Virus record (IMG/VR): IMGVR_UViG_3300025759_000717 | Coordinates: 1 to 23,545 of that record | Reading direction: 5' to 3' (one strand) | Source: a virus | Length of the DNA: 23,545 nt | Shown here: positions 23,343 to 23,545 of the stretch, one piece after another | Layout: the number at the start of each line of letters is the position of its first letter | Position numbering within the stretch: the first letter of the stretch is position 1 | Program-made: the position numbers and the translations under genes | Notes under the pieces: generated by a model | What the model saw: the letters and a program-made list of their open reading frames with translations, nothing else | Told to the model about the DNA's origin: nothing | The model's database searches: none

Positions 23343-23545
23343 TCAGCGTCTGGTAGGTTTCTTCTGCCTCGAAACGGGTGCCTTCTTCAGGTTACGGCTA
23401 CGGTTCTTACTTGAACTCTCTACCTTCACACCGTCTTTGTTGCTACCACCTCTTGCCAGTGGTCTGTTATGGCTAACGTCCTTGCCTTCTCGCTTGTCCG
23501 CTTTGCCGTTGTTGTTCTCGTCTTTGCCTTTTTTGTCCATTTCAC
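23343..23545 (-). CDS. Small HNH-like protein, 5' partial
   Basis: The frame runs off the window edge: GAA precedes the first visible ATG (23540) in frame, with no ribosome site visible, so the true start probably lies beyond the window. The visible part is very basic and contains GKDVSHNRPLARGGSN, then KDGVKVESSSKNRSRN, and ends KKPTRR. It resembles the short HNH-type proteins common in phages, whose core reads 'D-V-D-H..PL..GGSN...NL.V.....NR'. Here the residue before the His is Ser rather than Asp (S23-H24), and the usual Asn of 'NL.V' is Gly (G37), so nuclease activity is doubtful. Two in-frame TGA codons (TGA ACC TGA) close it. It may be the first gene in view of the - strand replication block. 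Confidence 0.6.
   Translation of the reverse strand, partial: EMDKKGKDENNNGKADKREGKDVSHNRPLARGGSNKDGVKVESSSKNRSRNLKKAPVSRQKKPTRR

Overview
This window looks like part of a tailed double-stranded DNA bacteriophage genome, probably from a marine or aquatic phage. Three things support this. A run of tightly packed virion-type genes on the + strand has features familiar from environmental podovirus-like contigs: Gly-rich AGGG/GGGIVAF motifs, a GEFVIPADVV module, a conserved 'NPYL..LNPQ' protein, and a giant polyvalent protein with a metallopeptidase motif. A compact replication block lies on the - strand. There are no rRNA, tRNA or housekeeping genes. No terminase, portal, capsid, lysis, integrase or repressor gene is visible, so host and lifestyle cannot be read from this piece.

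Positions 1-16170 (+ strand) hold six co-directional genes with junctions of 1-13 bases: the 3' end of a small structural protein; a 1945-residue repeat-rich protein with three EF-hand-type loops and exact 67-residue tandem repeats; a 281-residue protein; a 276-residue Gln/Ala-rich protein; a 645-residue coiled-coil protein; and a 2078-residue protein with an HExxH motif and hydrophobic segments. The last five are plausibly tail, internal-virion or DNA-ejection proteins, inferred from size, composition and context. The two giants fill about half of the window.

Positions 16167-23545 (- strand, read right to left) hold the replication and nucleic-acid block: a small HNH-like protein cut by the window edge, an SNF2-type helicase, a conserved 135-residue protein, an excisionase-like helix-turn-helix protein, a four-cysteine protein, a T7 gp2.5-like single-stranded DNA-binding protein, a primase-helicase (primase-like N-terminus plus DUF927-type ATPase), a 75-residue conserved protein, and a 48-residue gene with a strong but hairpin-occluded Shine-Dalgarno sequence. 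Several of these genes are translationally coupled (ATGA, TGATG, TGA-ATG junctions). The late and early blocks converge and overlap by four bases at 16167-16170.

The least ordinary signals are non-coding and short-motif ones. Between 16314 and 16428 lies a possible small RNA on the - strand with two CCUCCU motifs and a UUCG terminator, followed by a hairpin that hides the ribosome-binding site of the 48-residue gene. The leaders of the SNF2 helicase and of the primase also contain perfect 7-bp stems, and in the SNF2 leader two pairings exclude each other. The single-stranded DNA-binding protein and the four-cysteine protein encoded before it share the peptide ASPFD-x-VDGF. None of these has been tested by search or folding; all rest on reading the sequence.
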